Shown: positions 53,943 through 54,417 of the stretch, piece by piece
How the letters are laid out: the number at the start of each line of letters is the position of its first letter
Position numbering within the stretch: position 1 is the stretch's first letter
NCBI GenBank assembly: GCA_900541195.1
Contig: UQIY01000009.1
Span: 1 to 54,417, forward strand
From: an uncultured Collinsella sp.
GTDB taxonomy: Bacteria; Actinomycetota; Coriobacteriia; Coriobacteriales; Coriobacteriaceae
DNA length: 54,417 nt
Reading direction: 5' to 3'
Made by a program: the position numbers and the translations under genes
The notes under the pieces: model-generated
Told to the model about the DNA's origin: nothing
Database searches by the model: none
Seen by the model: the letters and a program-made list of their open reading frames with translations, nothing else

Positions 53943-54033
53943 CGCGCGGTCGCGCCGGGCAGGTCCCGGCGCATCTCCCACGCTCGTTCAGTCTCTAGGC
54001 ACCCAAGGTGCCAGAAAGGGTAGGTGAAGTCAT

Positions 54034-54390
54034 ATGGCAAAAGTCCGTGTGTCCACCCTGGCCAAAGAGTTCGGCATGACCTCCAAGGAACTGATGGGTC
54101 ATCTCGCCGAAATGAAGATTCCCGCTAAGTCCGCTTCCTCCGCCCTGGAGGACGCTTACGTCGCCATGGTCCGCAAGCAGCTCGCCTCGGTGATCGAGGC
54201 CCGCGCCAAGGAAGTCGAGGCCGCCAAGCAGGCCGAGGAGGAGGCAGCCGCCGCCGAGGAGGCAGCGCGCGCTGCCGAGGCCGAGCGTGAGCGCATCGCC
54301 GCCGAGAAGGCACGCGAGGAGGAGCGCCGCCAGTTCGCCGCCGCCCAGGCTGCCGAGGAGGCCGCCCGCGCCGAGGCCGAGGCCAAGAAG
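54034..54390 (+). CDS. infB: Translation initiation factor IF-2, N-terminal fragment (3' truncated)
   Basis: 119 codons of genomic sequence. The IF2_N domain KVRVSTLAKEFGMTSKELMG starts the protein. It is followed by the long charged Ala/Glu-rich coil (AAEEAARAAEAERERIAAEK) found before the GTPase core. The GTPase and later domains are beyond the contig. From 54391 on the sequence is Nextera adapter, so an apparent C-terminal LSLIHI peptide is artificial. RBS AAAGGGTAGG precedes the ATG. Confidence 0.95.
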
Positions 54391-54417
54391 CTGTCTCTTA
54401 TACACATCTGACGCTGC
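54391..54417. other. Nextera sequencing adapter (read-1 side), not genomic
   Basis: CTGTCTCTTATACACATCT followed by GACGCTGC matches the Nextera mosaic end and read-1 adapter in reverse complement. It truncates infB artificially. Confidence 0.97.

Noticed and set aside
54156..54407. Minus-strand frames starting MCIRDS or MYKRQ
   Set aside because: Their starts are encoded by the Nextera adapter.

Overview
The window looks like a chromosomal contig from a gut Coriobacteriia member, most like Collinsella. This is judged from the GC-rich backbone, the protein sequences and the gene neighbourhoods (clpX-valS-folC, rimP-nusA-infB), not from a database search. Both ends carry Illumina Nextera adapter sequence (about 1-47 and 54391-54417), so the outermost bases are not genomic.

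Layout. 112-13108 is housekeeping: a clpX 3' fragment, valS, folC, an M24 peptidase, a three-gene anaerobic glycerol-3-phosphate dehydrogenase-type operon on the minus strand, a zinc-ribbon membrane protein and thrS. Between the glp-type operon and the zinc-ribbon gene lies a regular array: seven 80-bp units, each with two inverted copies of a 15-bp motif. 13431-23315 is an exopolysaccharide or capsule cluster. It opens with a NusG-like antiterminator, followed by a priming sugar transferase, two glycosyltransferases, UDP-glucose dehydrogenase, a polymerase, a pyruvyl transferase, a flippase and an F420-hydrogenase-beta-like protein. It is AT-richer than the backbone except for ugd and closes with a strong terminator.

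23522-40509 is an accessory (defence) island. It holds a type II Thoeris-like pair (TM-macro ThsA plus a TIR-like ThsB broken by an amber codon), a DRT-type reverse transcriptase with a structured upstream non-coding region, a PD-(D/E)xK-looking protein, three HEPN-looking proteins with R-x(4-5)-H motifs, an Abi-alpha (DUF4393) protein, an AbiL/RloAB ATPase-TOPRIM pair, a DUF2188 protein and a toxin-antitoxin-SecB chaperone (TAC) operon. Debris includes an internally deleted IS256-family transposase, a fragment of a gene paralogous to an intact island gene, and a broken LPXTG surface protein.

40731-54390 returns to the GC-rich backbone: a LacI regulator with sucrose PTS EIIBC and sucrose-6-phosphate hydrolase and paired operator-like sites, a PLP-fold protein lacking the usual lysine motif, a ModE-like regulator, guaB, leuS, a lipoprotein and rimP-nusA-infB (truncated).

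The intergenic DNA is rich in palindromes. The most notable are three copies of a long hairpin element, two of them in the leaders of valS and leuS. Their arms differ between copies yet stay complementary, and their inner hairpins covary. A second family shares GCGGTGAAATAG-type arms (three copies), and there are two MITE-sized inverted-repeat elements.
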